Below are positions 37,088-48,799 of a stretch of DNA of 64,000 nucleotides, piece after piece (the first letter of the stretch is position 1; every line of letters begins with the position of its first letter). This DNA comes from Larimichthys crocea (Eukaryota > Chordata > Actinopteri > Sciaenidae): NCBI RefSeq assembly GCF_000972845.2, contig NC_040021.1:11126908-11190907 (forward strand). The letters run 5' to 3'. Position numbers and translations under genes: made by a program. The notes beneath the pieces were generated by a model. The model searched no databases, was not told the origin of the DNA, and saw only the letters and a list, made by a program, of their open reading frames with translations.

Positions 37088-37093
37088 TTTATT
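37088..37093 (-). promoter_or_regulatory. fosab: fosab polyadenylation signal (candidate)
   Basis: TTTATT on the plus strand (AATAAA on the gene strand), 509 bp past the stop. AUUUA motifs on the gene strand (TAAAT on plus, for example near 37153 and 37492) fit the AU-rich 3' UTR expected of an unstable immediate-early mRNA. Confidence 0.5.
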
Positions 37094-37601
37094 TACATAT
37101 CTTACAAACATTCATCTTCTTTAACTCTCTTTGTGTAAAAAAATAACATTTCATAAATTAAAACCAAACTGTTTTCACAGAAAACTTCATACTGAGATAG
37201 ACCACTCAGACCATGGTTAAGACAAAGCACGTCAGTTTTTTTGTTGTTGTTTTCTTTTTTTTTAAGTTTCACAAACAGTTCACAATTACTCTCCATCAAC
37301 CAGAAAACAAACTGGATCAATAATAACTATTGCTCTGAACTCACATCAACACTACAACAAAGTTTGTTATCTAGCACCATTAAAATCATATATGAACTCA
37401 TAAAACGACTAGGTGGTATTAGTTAAAACATGCTTTTTAACTTGCTACATTGGTGTAATAGGCAAGTATAGATAAAGGCAAATAAAAATTCTAAATAATT
37501 TGCTTCCTGGTACAAGTCCATTCCATAGCCCTGTGATCTGCACATCTCATACATCAAGAAAATGTGCTTTATAGGAAGTATTATTGTTTTTGGAAGACTC
37601 T

Positions 37602-39343
<1,742 letters not shown>

Positions 39344-39539
39344 GGTCCCACAAGGTAAAAGCCCAAAAAAGCAGCAAGAAGATCCAAACAAACTCTACTG
39401 AGTGGGGATGTAACCTTGAGGTGAGGAAATCCTTTTAGTAGGTTTGTTAGAAAACCCGTCGCTCTCGATCTGTTTTGCTCTTCTCGTTGCTCTGCTCACT
39501 CAAAGTTTTTTGAATGCCAACTCTGTCTACTCGGAGCTC

Positions 39540-39564
39540 TTTTATAGCCTGAGCGGATGACGTA
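39540..39564 (-). promoter_or_regulatory. fosab: fosab core promoter: TATA box and CRE
   Basis: On the gene strand TATAAAA (39540-39546) lies about 200 bp upstream of the ATG. A CRE-like TACGTCA (39558-39564) lies 12 bp further upstream, comparable to the CRE near -60 of mammalian c-fos. Confidence 0.75.
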
Positions 39565-39792
39565 GGCAGGAGGGGAGTGCTCCTTTACCCGACACAGTGA
39601 GGAGCGAAACACCCAAACACCGCCTTAACAACGCGGCAATAACGACGACAACACCTCCGACGTCTTTTAAATACACACAACGTCAAATGCACGAGTTCGG
39701 TTTGTGATGTTTTTCACGTGAAAAGTAACGTTTAGAAATAATATTTTAAATTCACCCTCAAGAAATGGAATATTCCACAAAGGGATCCCCAG

Positions 39793-39822
39793 TACGTCAT
39801 TTTCCAAATATGGTGCATCCTG
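39793..39822 (-). promoter_or_regulatory. fosab: fosab serum response element with Ets and CRE/AP-1-like neighbours
   Basis: On the gene strand the order is CAGGATGCACCATATTTGG and then AAAATGACGTA. This gives an Ets/TCF core GGAT, a three-base spacer, a perfect CArG box CCATATTTGG (39804-39813) and a CRE/AP-1-like site (39793-39799). It is the same arrangement as the mammalian c-fos SRE plus FAP site. It sits about 260 bp upstream of the TATA box, near the mammalian -310 position. Confidence 0.85.
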
Positions 39823-41557
39823 TGAAATGGGCGGACCCTGCTGGGAAAGGAACACCATCCGAGATTGGCCTGACAGAGACATGACGTTATGTAAGACAAC
39901 AAACACTGAGGCTGTTGTGAAAACTGAGGAATGGATCATCATCAGCAAAAGTACATCCTACACAAACGAAGTACATCAAAAGGTAAATTTGAACATGCAG
40001 ATCTGCCTGTTCTGATCTATGTGTGTCAAACAAACACATCAAAACACACGGGTGGTGTATTTTTAGCACATCTTAACAATGTGGTATTCCTTTTCTGTTA
40101 AACCTCTCTTAGTAACATAGCCTTTAATGTATCTGTGTAACTCACTGACAGCTATCACTGAGGCATTAAACAACATACATTAACTCTTTAACAAGTTGTG
40201 GTTTGAGAAACTCTTGCAGGTTCAATCAGGTGTTGTGCTCTTGTGTTAGGAGTGATTCAAATCTGCCTTCTCAGCTTTCTTTTAATGTGGCAGCAAAGAT
40301 TCAGTTACTTATTTAAGTCTCAAAAAGCAGTGTGTTCAGTGTCTTTAAACACGTTGAAAACACAGATTTGTCAACATTTGTCAAAACACTGGATCATTGC
40401 ATGATTATTTCAGAAATTCAAAAATCTTATTTTTAATTGTTTAAAAACCATTTTCTGTTTCAAAACCATCTTTTATACACATATAGTGTACATGTAATTT
40501 ATACATACATACACTTATAGTTTATTTTCTTGACATTCAACCTTTCAAATCAGATTTGATTTGATATGTGACTCCTGTGCAAAAAAACTATCATTAGAAT
40601 CAGAGTAAAAACAAGAATTAGGTGGGAAATGTGAATGAAGATGAAATAATATTTTTAAGATATATAACTCTGAGCCTATTTTCTAACTGAAATACTCGTG
40701 CCAAATTTGCATGCAGTAAAAAAACAACAGCTCTATGTAAACATACGCAAAGGAAGACACTAAAGTCATGTCAGAGCAGAGTCTCTTACATCACGCCCTC
40801 AGGCATTGCTTGTACCTTCTGTGTGCAATCCAAGCAAGGGTGTGTTTTAGTCGCACGGCAAGCTGATAACTGGTTTGTTATGTGTACTTTTCCACGACAG
40901 TGGTTTGCTTTTCTCAGGGGTGTTAAGCTGAATCATACAAAGGTCTTCCCCTGAGACTGTAGCAGAGGGAATCCTTTGCAATTTAGATAATGAACCTGAG
41001 CTGCAGGTTTGACTTTGAATCATCATTCAGACTTCATGTTGCTTTTCAAATTCACAGTTTAACTCAGTTATCGTGTTGTTATACAACATATGTTCATTCC
41101 TTACACTGTAATCGTGATTATTTGAGGAGAAATAGGCAAATAGTATGAGCACAAAGACCACCAAGCAAATTTCACTAGTGTCAGCAACATTTCGCTGGTA
41201 GTTTTTGTTGATTTAGCATTACTTAAAAGTTATAAGAGGCAGAAAACAAAGCAAAAACACACCATAATAATCATTTTTACCTTCAAAATAGTTTTAATTA
41301 TATGTGGCAGATCATTTATTGAATTAAAATACTTGTTTTTTTCTTTTTCTCTGCATTTCTAGAGGAATAGTAGTTCCCTGTCAGTGTATAACAGTGTATA
41401 AGTTCCAGGGTGAGCATACAATAGCTGTTATAAGCGTTAACACGCCACTAATCAATTATAAATGTTTAATAATGGTGTTATTGTGTCAAAGGGCATCGAT
41501 GTAGGTTAAAGGAGCTGTGTTTTGTTTCCCGCGCTCGTGTTTTGTTTAACATTCCTT

Positions 41558-41616
41558 GTTGGCATAGCAACACTCCACCCCTTCGCGTCAGTGACGTCGT
41601 CGTTTTGCATAGCAAC
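41558..41616. promoter_or_regulatory. Paired RFX X-box-like sites around a CRE
   Basis: GTTGGCATAGCAAC (41558-41571) and GTTTTGCATAGCAAC (41602-41616) resemble RFX X-boxes and share the 3' half GCATAGCAAC. TGACGTC (41592-41598) lies between them. The following 250 bp are CpG-rich. No ORF with family similarity starts here, so an enhancer or a non-coding promoter is the likely role. Confidence 0.5.
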
Positions 41617-42541
41617 AAGGATCGTCTGTGTTGTGGAGACGGCTCACTCGACACGAGAAAACAAAACAGAAAAGCCTCGACTTCTCTAGAAGTCCATCCC
41701 AGACGTGCGGTGAACTCACATGAACCGGGGTTTCTTATGTCAGAGTGAGACGTCTGTCCGCTCCTGGGCGCTCTCAGACGGAGCTCCCTCCCCTCTCTTT
41801 GTCGGTGGTGTCTGCGGAGCAGCGGAATGAAGCAGGACTCCAAACAACCCGTTCACCTTGTGGATTGTTTGAGTATTTTTGTTTGACTGGTTGGCAAAGA
41901 GCAGCGGCTTCTATATCAACAGACTGTCTGCTCTGAACAATGTTTTTGAGGTGGTGATCAAATAAATTAAACCATTAGCATGCAGGCCACTTGGGTGAGT
42001 GTAGTTGTGGAATGATGATAATTTTTAAATATGAAAAATGAGTTTGAAGAGTATCAATTAATAGATGTATCATAGGCCTAATCCTTATTTTGCAATATAA
42101 TGTAATTTTAGGTGAATTTGGTGCTGATGTGGATGTTGTTTCTGTCATCAAAAAGATTATTAAAAACAGGAATATTGACCCCAAGACAATAAAGTAACTA
42201 ATGTGCATCTAATTAAGCAAACAAAACATGTTTGTTTTCTATTTTTAACACATCTTTTTTTTAGAAACATGATCATCTCTGACACATTTCACTCCAGGCT
42301 AGGTGCCGTCACATGTGCTTCACAGTAAACTTAAATGATCTATTTACCTAATTTACATAAACTTCGAAGAGCTGATGTCACTGAGTCTAAAAATAAACCC
42401 TGTGCACCTTCACGCTCAACTTGCTTTGAAGAAAACAACCCTTTGAGCTTGAGAAGTGAGGGGTGTCTGCAGATATGTCCGACCTTTGAACCCTTCTGGT
42501 CACCAACCCCAATGATGTGCCAGTAAATAATAAGCCCAAAA

Positions 42542-42583
42542 GGGGGCTGTGCCTGCCGGGAAGTAGCCGGGAGCACAGCCCCC
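42542..42583. other. GC-rich perfect hairpin
   Basis: GGGGGCTGTGC (42542-42552) is the exact reverse complement of GCACAGCCCCC (42573-42583), with an additional CCGG/CCGG pairing inside the 20-base loop. The surroundings are AT-rich. No terminator role is expected in this genome; it could be a structured RNA or part of a small element. Confidence 0.6.
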
Positions 42584-43038
42584 CTCTGAACGGGTAGAGG
42601 GTCCCCTCTATTCACCAACTATCGCTTTCACATCACTGGATCTGTGAGGTCATATGAGAACCTAAATATAGCCTATACAATCCCTTTTCTTATAGGAGCT
42701 GAATGCGGGAATAACGCATACATAATTGGTGCCAATAAATGCGTCACACAAGTGATTAGTAAGTGTGAATGTGGAAGAACAAAAGCAGCATTGAAAATCA
42801 ATAAAAGCTATGATATAACTGTGTAATTTGTATATATATATATATATGCATAAAAAGAAGCAGTGTGCGTCTTTATTCTTGGTCTAAAAGCGGTGGTCAA
42901 GTGCAGGGTTTGCTCTCCTCCTCATACTAAAAGTAGCGCCTCCGTGGTCATTCCTGGCGCATCTAATGACGCTGTTATCAGGTACAATGCATGACGGACG
43001 AGCCTTTTTTTTGCGCATGTTTCACTTTCTTTTGTGAC

Positions 43039-43072
<34 letters not shown>

Positions 43073-43102
43073 CACACACACACACTCACACACACACACA
43101 CA

Positions 43103-43166
<64 letters not shown>
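43039..43166 (+). repeat. (CA)n microsatellite with TC interruptions
   Basis: About 128 bp of CA repeats with several ACTCAC interruptions, ending some 28 bp before the fosaa Ets/CArG element. The histidine/threonine-rich ORFs over it are not genes. Confidence 0.95.
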
Positions 43167-43168
<2 letters not shown>

Positions 43169-43193
43169 CCGTCTGCGCGCTCTCCGTGCGCCA

Positions 43194-43212
43194 CCGGAAA
43201 CACCATATATGG
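43194..43212 (+). promoter_or_regulatory. fosaa: Serum response element upstream of fosaa
   Basis: CCGGAAACACCATATATGG has an Ets core GGAA, a three-base spacer and a perfect CArG box CCATATATGG (43203-43212), the same order and spacing as the fosab SRE. It lies about 710 bp upstream of the TATA box, further than in fosab. A weaker CArG-like TCATATTTGG is at 43737-43746. Confidence 0.7.
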
Positions 43213-43663
43213 CTCGACCGGTCCACTCAGCGATTGGTTGCTTTGCTACAACGACATTTCTGTTGCTGGAGCTCTATTCATATGCAGAGACAGGTGAAAA
43301 AGGCAATGTGATATATGGATGACACTTCATTTAGCAGCTCATAAATAATGAGCCTGTGTGCTGGAAGCTGTGTTCGTTAATTAAATCATGCTGTGTTTCA
43401 CAATATTGGGCCAAATTATAAATTTAGTGCAGCTATTATAATATGTCCACTGCAGACTTTAAATAACATATCAGCATTGTTCTAATCTGGGTCTGGTGAT
43501 TAGTTTTTATTATTATTTTTTATTTTATATTATAAAGATAATTAATATTTAGATCACACACAAGAACATTTCTGCTGCCACGAATGCGCCAGATACACAA
43601 TGTGAACATATGTGGACATAAAGGGGACATAATGTATATGATGCAGATGCTGCATACGTGAAA

Positions 43664-43930
43664 TGACGTAGTTCATTCATGGCGATGGGCACCTCTTGTA
43701 AGCGGGGGTGTCACTTAACATATGCTCCCTATGGTTTCATATTTGGCTGAATAGAACGAGTTGAAATTTAAAACATGTTGCTAATATTGCTTTTGAGACG
43801 TTTGATGGATTTAATTGTTAAATTGGAAAACATCTGGTTGTTGTTTTTTTCCCCTCTCACCTCTCCCTCTGTCAAATGGTTCGGTCTCACCACACAGATT
43901 TCATTCATAAAATTCCAGCTCACTATAAAA
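43664..43930 (+). promoter_or_regulatory. fosaa: fosaa proximal promoter: CRE-like site and TATA box
   Basis: TGACGTA at 43664-43670 and TATAAAA at 43924-43930. The TATA box predicts a start near 43955 and a 5' UTR of about 125 nt with one tiny upstream ORF (ATGCAGTAA). Confidence 0.7.
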
Positions 43931-44081
43931 GGCGGGCCTCTCCACTATCTGCACAGTTATGAACCTGGCAAATGGAATATAGAAAGGCGTTTAGGCGTCA
44001 GCTTTCTACTTAGATTAGAAACATTATCCTGTCTTTTCTTTTTCTTTTTCTTTTAAATGCAGTAATTTTAGACGAGAGGAC

Positions 44082-44994
44082 ATGCATCCAGACTCCAGCA
44101 CTGAGTTCGACTCATCGTCCAGCTGTAGCACAGCATCGCCTGGCGGGGACACCCCTGGGTGCAGCCAGCATCCTTCTGACTCGCTTTCATCATCAGTGGA
44201 CGGCGCCAAGGTAGAAGATGATCCACAAAAAATAATCCTCACAGAACAAAATCTCGTAGGATGATTAATGCACAAGACTAAAATAGGTTGCAAGACGTAC
44301 ACACATATCCAAGTGCATCATCACAGGCAGCTTTTGTCCTGGGCTGGAGATGATTCTATACAAACATATCGTCGAGATATATATATACAGTCTACATGCA
44401 TGTGTAGGAGCACACAGGACGGCGCAGTCATGTTCAGTCTCATTTCAGAGAGATGGTTGGTGATGTACCTCACACAGACATGTCTTCTTGGTCGTGACCT
44501 TTCATTTCAGAGTGATGGTGATGATATGGATGTGATGACAGGGCATGTAGCAGATCAGATTTTTTTTTTTTTTGGTGTCTTTTCTTTGGGCATCCCTCAG
44601 CCAAATGATTGATGTACCATTTATCTAAAGGTCAGCCTCATTCATCAGAGAATCTAAATGTGTGTCTGACTGCATCCATATGCATGTGTCTGTGTTGTTT
44701 TTCTCAGGATATTGAGACCAGTGCAGCAGACTCCTTTGTTCCGACTGTGACTGCAATCTCAACCTCGCCGGATTTAAGGTGGATGGTGCAGCCGACTGTC
44801 ATCACATCTGTCTCTCCGTCGTCCGGCCGCGCAAAGACCAAAACTGACGGCGCGACGCAGTCGTCTTCCCCGGCGGCAGCTGCAACCAAGGGAAAGTCCT
44901 CCAACAGGAAAGGGCTCAAAGACAAGGTGTGCAGAAAAACAAATGTGCGGGGAGGGAGTGATGAAATGTCAGTGTCAGAAATAAGGTTACAGGT

Positions 44995-45039
<45 letters not shown>

Positions 45040-46593
45040 GAAGTAAGCAGTCAAGGATTCTTCCCACAGATAGAGGTCAATATGAACATTGATATATCGC
45101 GATATTTTCTCAATAGGACGCGAGAGAGGAGGTTAACGTACAATTAACGTAGCGAGTAGTGCAAGTAAATGACTGCAGGGAGTAGCACAGGAGGTGATTG
45201 GATAACGTCTAATTGGTGCAGGGAGTTAATTACTTTTTGCAGTAACGAGCACAGCACTGTTTGTGAATGGGATGGTGGAGGAAATTGCATAAAAAAAGAA
45301 GTGTGCGCGTTCACGTGCTTTGACTAGACCGTGCAGTGGTGCAGCATTTTAACGCCTGAACTGAAAGAGAGGCTGCACCGACCAGATCAGTATTCCCAGC
45401 ATACACTGCAACGAAGATCTCTCTCTCTCTCCTCTACCTCTCTCTCCTTTTTGGCAAGTGAAGTGGTGTTGAGGAGCCAACTGCTGATATGGCACAACTC
45501 AGCAGGAATGCGCATTTAAATTGGCTGTTTTCTGATTGATTTTTTTTTTAGCCTTCCAAAGAGGAGGAGGAAAGGAGGAGGATCAGGAGGGAGAGGAACA
45601 AAATTGCTGCAGCAAAGTGTCGTAACAGACGGAGGGAGCTGATAGACACTCTGCAAGCTGTAAGTATGCTGTTTTATGAAAACATACAGAGAGAATGCCC
45701 ACAGCACATACTCTGTGTACTGTATGACATGTCGGTAGAGATGACAGGAGCACAGCAGGGATGTCTGCAGAGCACCATAGGGCAGCACGGTTTTCATGCT
45801 CCCCTCACGCCAAGTCTGTTTTGTTTTTTTCTGATTTTGTCCCTCCTCACCTCAGGAAACCGACAAGCTCGAAGACGAGAAGTCTGCCCTCCAGACGGAG
45901 ATAGAAGACCTGCTGAAGGAGAAGGAGAGACTGGAGCAGGTCTTAGCCTCACACAAGCCATCCTGCAAACTCTCTGCAAGCGACGACGACAATGGTGGCG
46001 GTGATAAGGAGGACGAGGAGGAGGAGGAGGAGGAGGAGGATAATGGAGATGATGATAACACAATGCTGCAGGATCCTCCGGCCTCCCCACAGCTGCTGTC
46101 CATCTTAGAGAATGGAAAAACCTCAGAGAGCAACACGACCATTGGAGATTCCCCTATTGGTCAAGACATGGACACTGTCCCTTGCATCCCTGCTGCAGCC
46201 ATTTTGGGGAACTCCAACATCCTCCTGTGTTCAAGTGCAGAAGAGGAGGCTCTGGAGGACTTGAAAGGAGATGACCTGGATGATTTGGTGCCCAGCCTAG
46301 AGATGGCAGTGACTTCAGAGATGGCTGCATCTGTCCCTGACATAGACCTGAGCGGGCCCTTCTGCCTTTCAGATTGGGAAACCCTGTACAAGTCTGTGGC
46401 GAACGACCTTGAATCTTTGAGCACACCAGTCATGTCTTCCAGTCCCACTTGTAGCAATTACCGCACAGTGTTTTCCTTTAATTACTCTGAGATTGATTCC
46501 TTGGCTGAGGGCTTTGAGAGCCTCAAAGGGAGCCTGGGTGTGTCTGAGTTAATGAAAGATAGTCTTAACTCTCCAACACTTCTGGCCTTGTGA
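44082..46593 (+). CDS. fosaa: Fos-family bZIP transcription factor, second fos paralog (probably fosaa)
   Basis: An AP-1 subunit of the c-Fos type. Exons: 1 at 44082-44210, 2 at 44708-44926, 3 at 45552-45659, 4 at 45856-46593; phase-0 GT-AG introns, 397 aa. Exon 1 gives [20 protein letters not shown]. Exon 2 has [20 protein letters not shown]. The basic region [17 protein letters not shown] is at about residues 128-144, with C139 and zipper leucines at 150, 157, 164, 171 and 178. A run of Asp/Glu ([17 protein letters not shown]) directly follows the zipper and is absent from the neighbour. The C-terminal half has [11 protein letters not shown] and LSDWETLY like c-Fos and ends [11 protein letters not shown]. 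Exon 3 is 108 bp, as in the neighbouring fos gene. Choice of fosaa over a fosb name rests on the c-Fos-like middle region and the location. Confidence 0.9.
44995..45039 (+). repeat. (ATCA)n microsatellite in fosaa intron 2
   Basis: About eleven ATCA/CAAT units downstream of the exon 2 donor. Confidence 0.95.
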
Positions 46594-47095
46594 ATGCAAA
46601 GAAGTTATGCAACGCAATGATACTGTAATTGTATTCTAACCAGCCAGCAAGCTATGATCTCTCTCCCCCTCTCGCTCCCTCTCTCTCTTAAATAATCTTT
46701 TGTAGTGTGCGTTTTGATGTTGTGTAAACCTAAACATCAAAGGTTGTGTAGATGACATGTTTTCTGTGACTGTAACAGGGTTGACTTCTTCCATAGTGCT
46801 AGTGCAACTCTCCGAGACGAGACTTTGTGCTGGCAACAAAAATGCATGCAACTACAAGTCATCCGTGATCCAAGAAGAGGTGGTATATAAAAATCCCTAA
46901 ATGTGATGTGAAGTTAGATCATGCTCAGTAGCCTATAATGTGTGTGTAATACTGTTGACAAAGTTGTGTTGTAACAAGTGAAAATAACAGGGTTACTAAT
47001 GTGTAGCGTATAGGTGTGTAACATCTTGCTGTAAGGTGTCCTCTAGCTTGACATTTCCTTTCAAGTGTTTCAATAAAAAGAAAAAGGACCATGCC
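46594..47095 (+). promoter_or_regulatory. fosaa: fosaa 3' UTR with polyadenylation signal
   Basis: AATAAA at 47072-47077 gives a 3' UTR of about 500 nt. A second AATAAA lies near 47187. No gene is in this stretch. Confidence 0.6.
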
Positions 47096-47571
47096 ATGTA
47101 TTTTATCAAGATGTATTTTATGACATAGTTTATTTTTTTACTTATGGAAAAATAATCAGATGCAAAAAATTCTATAACGCCGGAAATAAAATAAGACAAC
47201 AAACACAAACGATTCCTCGCCTGTTGTCGTCATTCAGTCCGAAATATCAGACACCAGCGTGACTTCATGATTTCTTATTTATGAGTAATTTCTTATCATC
47301 CTTGTATACATGGTGTGGGACCATTAAAGTCTATCCGATCTTATCTTATCAATTTGATTGTCAAGTCAGTTGTCATACAATTGCAGATGTTTAGATTATT
47401 GTGTCTCAACATCAGCCTGTTTCTTCGTTTGTTGACGAAGATCATGCAATGTGACAGAAAGCTTAAAAAACAGCTACTAAAGAACCTTGTGGTGAGATGT
47501 TTTTCTAAGTTGGACGGGGACATGCTTAACATTTGAACACTTAACAGTGAATTTTCTCTCTGTGCAGTCAT

Positions 47572-47572
<1 letters not shown>

Positions 47573-47649
<77 letters not shown>

Positions 47650-47685
47650 TACTTTATTTATCCCAAGCTGGGAAATTATAGTCTA
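47573..47685 (+). repeat. (GATA)n microsatellite and LINE 3' tail
   Basis: About 19 GATA units run into TACTTTATTTATCCCAAGCT followed by GGGAAATTA, the tail of a Rex/CR1-type LINE in reverse. A related tail fragment (GACCATTAAAGTCTATCCGA) lies at about 47318-47350. Confidence 0.85.
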
Positions 47686-48119
47686 AATTAAAAGTCTATA
47701 TTATCTTATCTCATAAATGTTAATATTAAGTCAGTTCTTTTCTCAACTGTGCACCTCAGCTTTTAAAGCAAACATGAATGGAAACACGCTTAACGTGTCT
47801 TCTTCTGGTTATATATATGGAGATCATGTAATGTGACTGAAAGCCCCAGAACAGCTACTAAATGGACTGTGCTATGATGAGTTTTGATCCTCAGTATAAA
47901 AAATGTCTCAAAAATAGAAACCTGCACACAGACTGCTGATCATGTCTGTGATCGCTGTGGAAAACTTACTGAACAGAGTAAAGAAAGAGGGTCACGGATG
48001 AACCTTGAACCTATTTTCAGCTCTGTTATCAGCGCGTACAGATCACAGTGTGCCTATTTCTGTATGCTGGATTGCATAAAGTACACGCAGCGTGTTTAAG
48101 ACCGAGTGGGAGCAGCGGG

Positions 48120-48370
48120 TTAATTATTTATTCACGGCTCGTTCACGGCTCCGCTGTTGTCACGGTCAAACGGGAATCCGACTCCACCACAGCAGCGTCT
48201 TGCGTGCTGCGCCGCCGTGACGTCAGCGCGCGATTCGCCGCGTCGTATCACTTCCCGTGACCATGTTTGGGTAATTGCAGTTGTTTTGTTTCCATGGCGA
48301 CGCGTGTCATATTTCGGAGGATGTTACCGGAAAAAGACGAAGTGAGGAGCTCGGGAGCGTTGCCGAGTGT
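48120..48370. promoter_or_regulatory. CpG-rich promoter-like element with CRE and X-box
   Basis: It is CpG-dense compared with its AT-rich surroundings. It has the CRE TGACGTCA at 48218-48225 and an RFX X-box-like GTTTCCATGGCGAC at 48288-48301, then an Ets-like ACCGGAA near 48326. No recognisable coding exon follows; an ORF opening MLPEKDEVRSSGALPS ends soon. It could be an unannotated non-coding start site or an enhancer. Confidence 0.45.
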
Positions 48371-48677
48371 AAACTTTATGTGTTTATGTAATCACGTGCA
48401 TGGCGATAATTGGGTTTAACGGAGGCAAAGCCTTTCTCGGAACAACCAACGGGGCATTTAATGAGCACAGTGTGTTTGGGTTTTAGTCTGCGAGCGAATA
48501 AAGTATAAGGCTGCACGATATGTCAGTCCAAATTAATACATTTTACTCATTCATGCATGCTCCAAACGCATTTTTACACTGATTTACAACATCTGTCATG
48601 TGAGAAGTGCAGTGTTTATTTTATACAGTAGGGGGCGCTACAGCGCACCAAACTACTGAGAGTGTCCCCTCTTTCTT

Positions 48678-48681
<4 letters not shown>

Positions 48682-48719
<38 letters not shown>

Positions 48720-48737
48720 TGTGTGTGTGTGTGTGTG
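48682..48737 (+). repeat. (GT)n microsatellite
   Basis: GT repeat with a single TATG interruption. Confidence 0.95.
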
Positions 48738-48799
48738 GTGCTATTTTGGAGTGATGATGGATGGGCCTGTCATCAGCTCTGATGTCTACTGACTCACTC

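Larger units (their letters stand above)
39850..43000. other. Divergent intergenic region between the two fos genes
   Basis: No coding exon supported. Apart from the RFX/CRE cluster (41558-41616) and the hairpin (42542-42583), it is AT-rich sequence without recognised repeats. An AT dinucleotide run lies at about 42830-42846. Confidence 0.55.

Noticed and set aside
43034..43297. His/Thr-rich ORFs
   Set aside because: Translation of a CA microsatellite.
44082..46593. Second fos gene as jdp2 or atf3
   Set aside because: The basic region [17 protein letters not shown], the motif [15 protein letters not shown] and the SPTLLAL end are Fos-specific.
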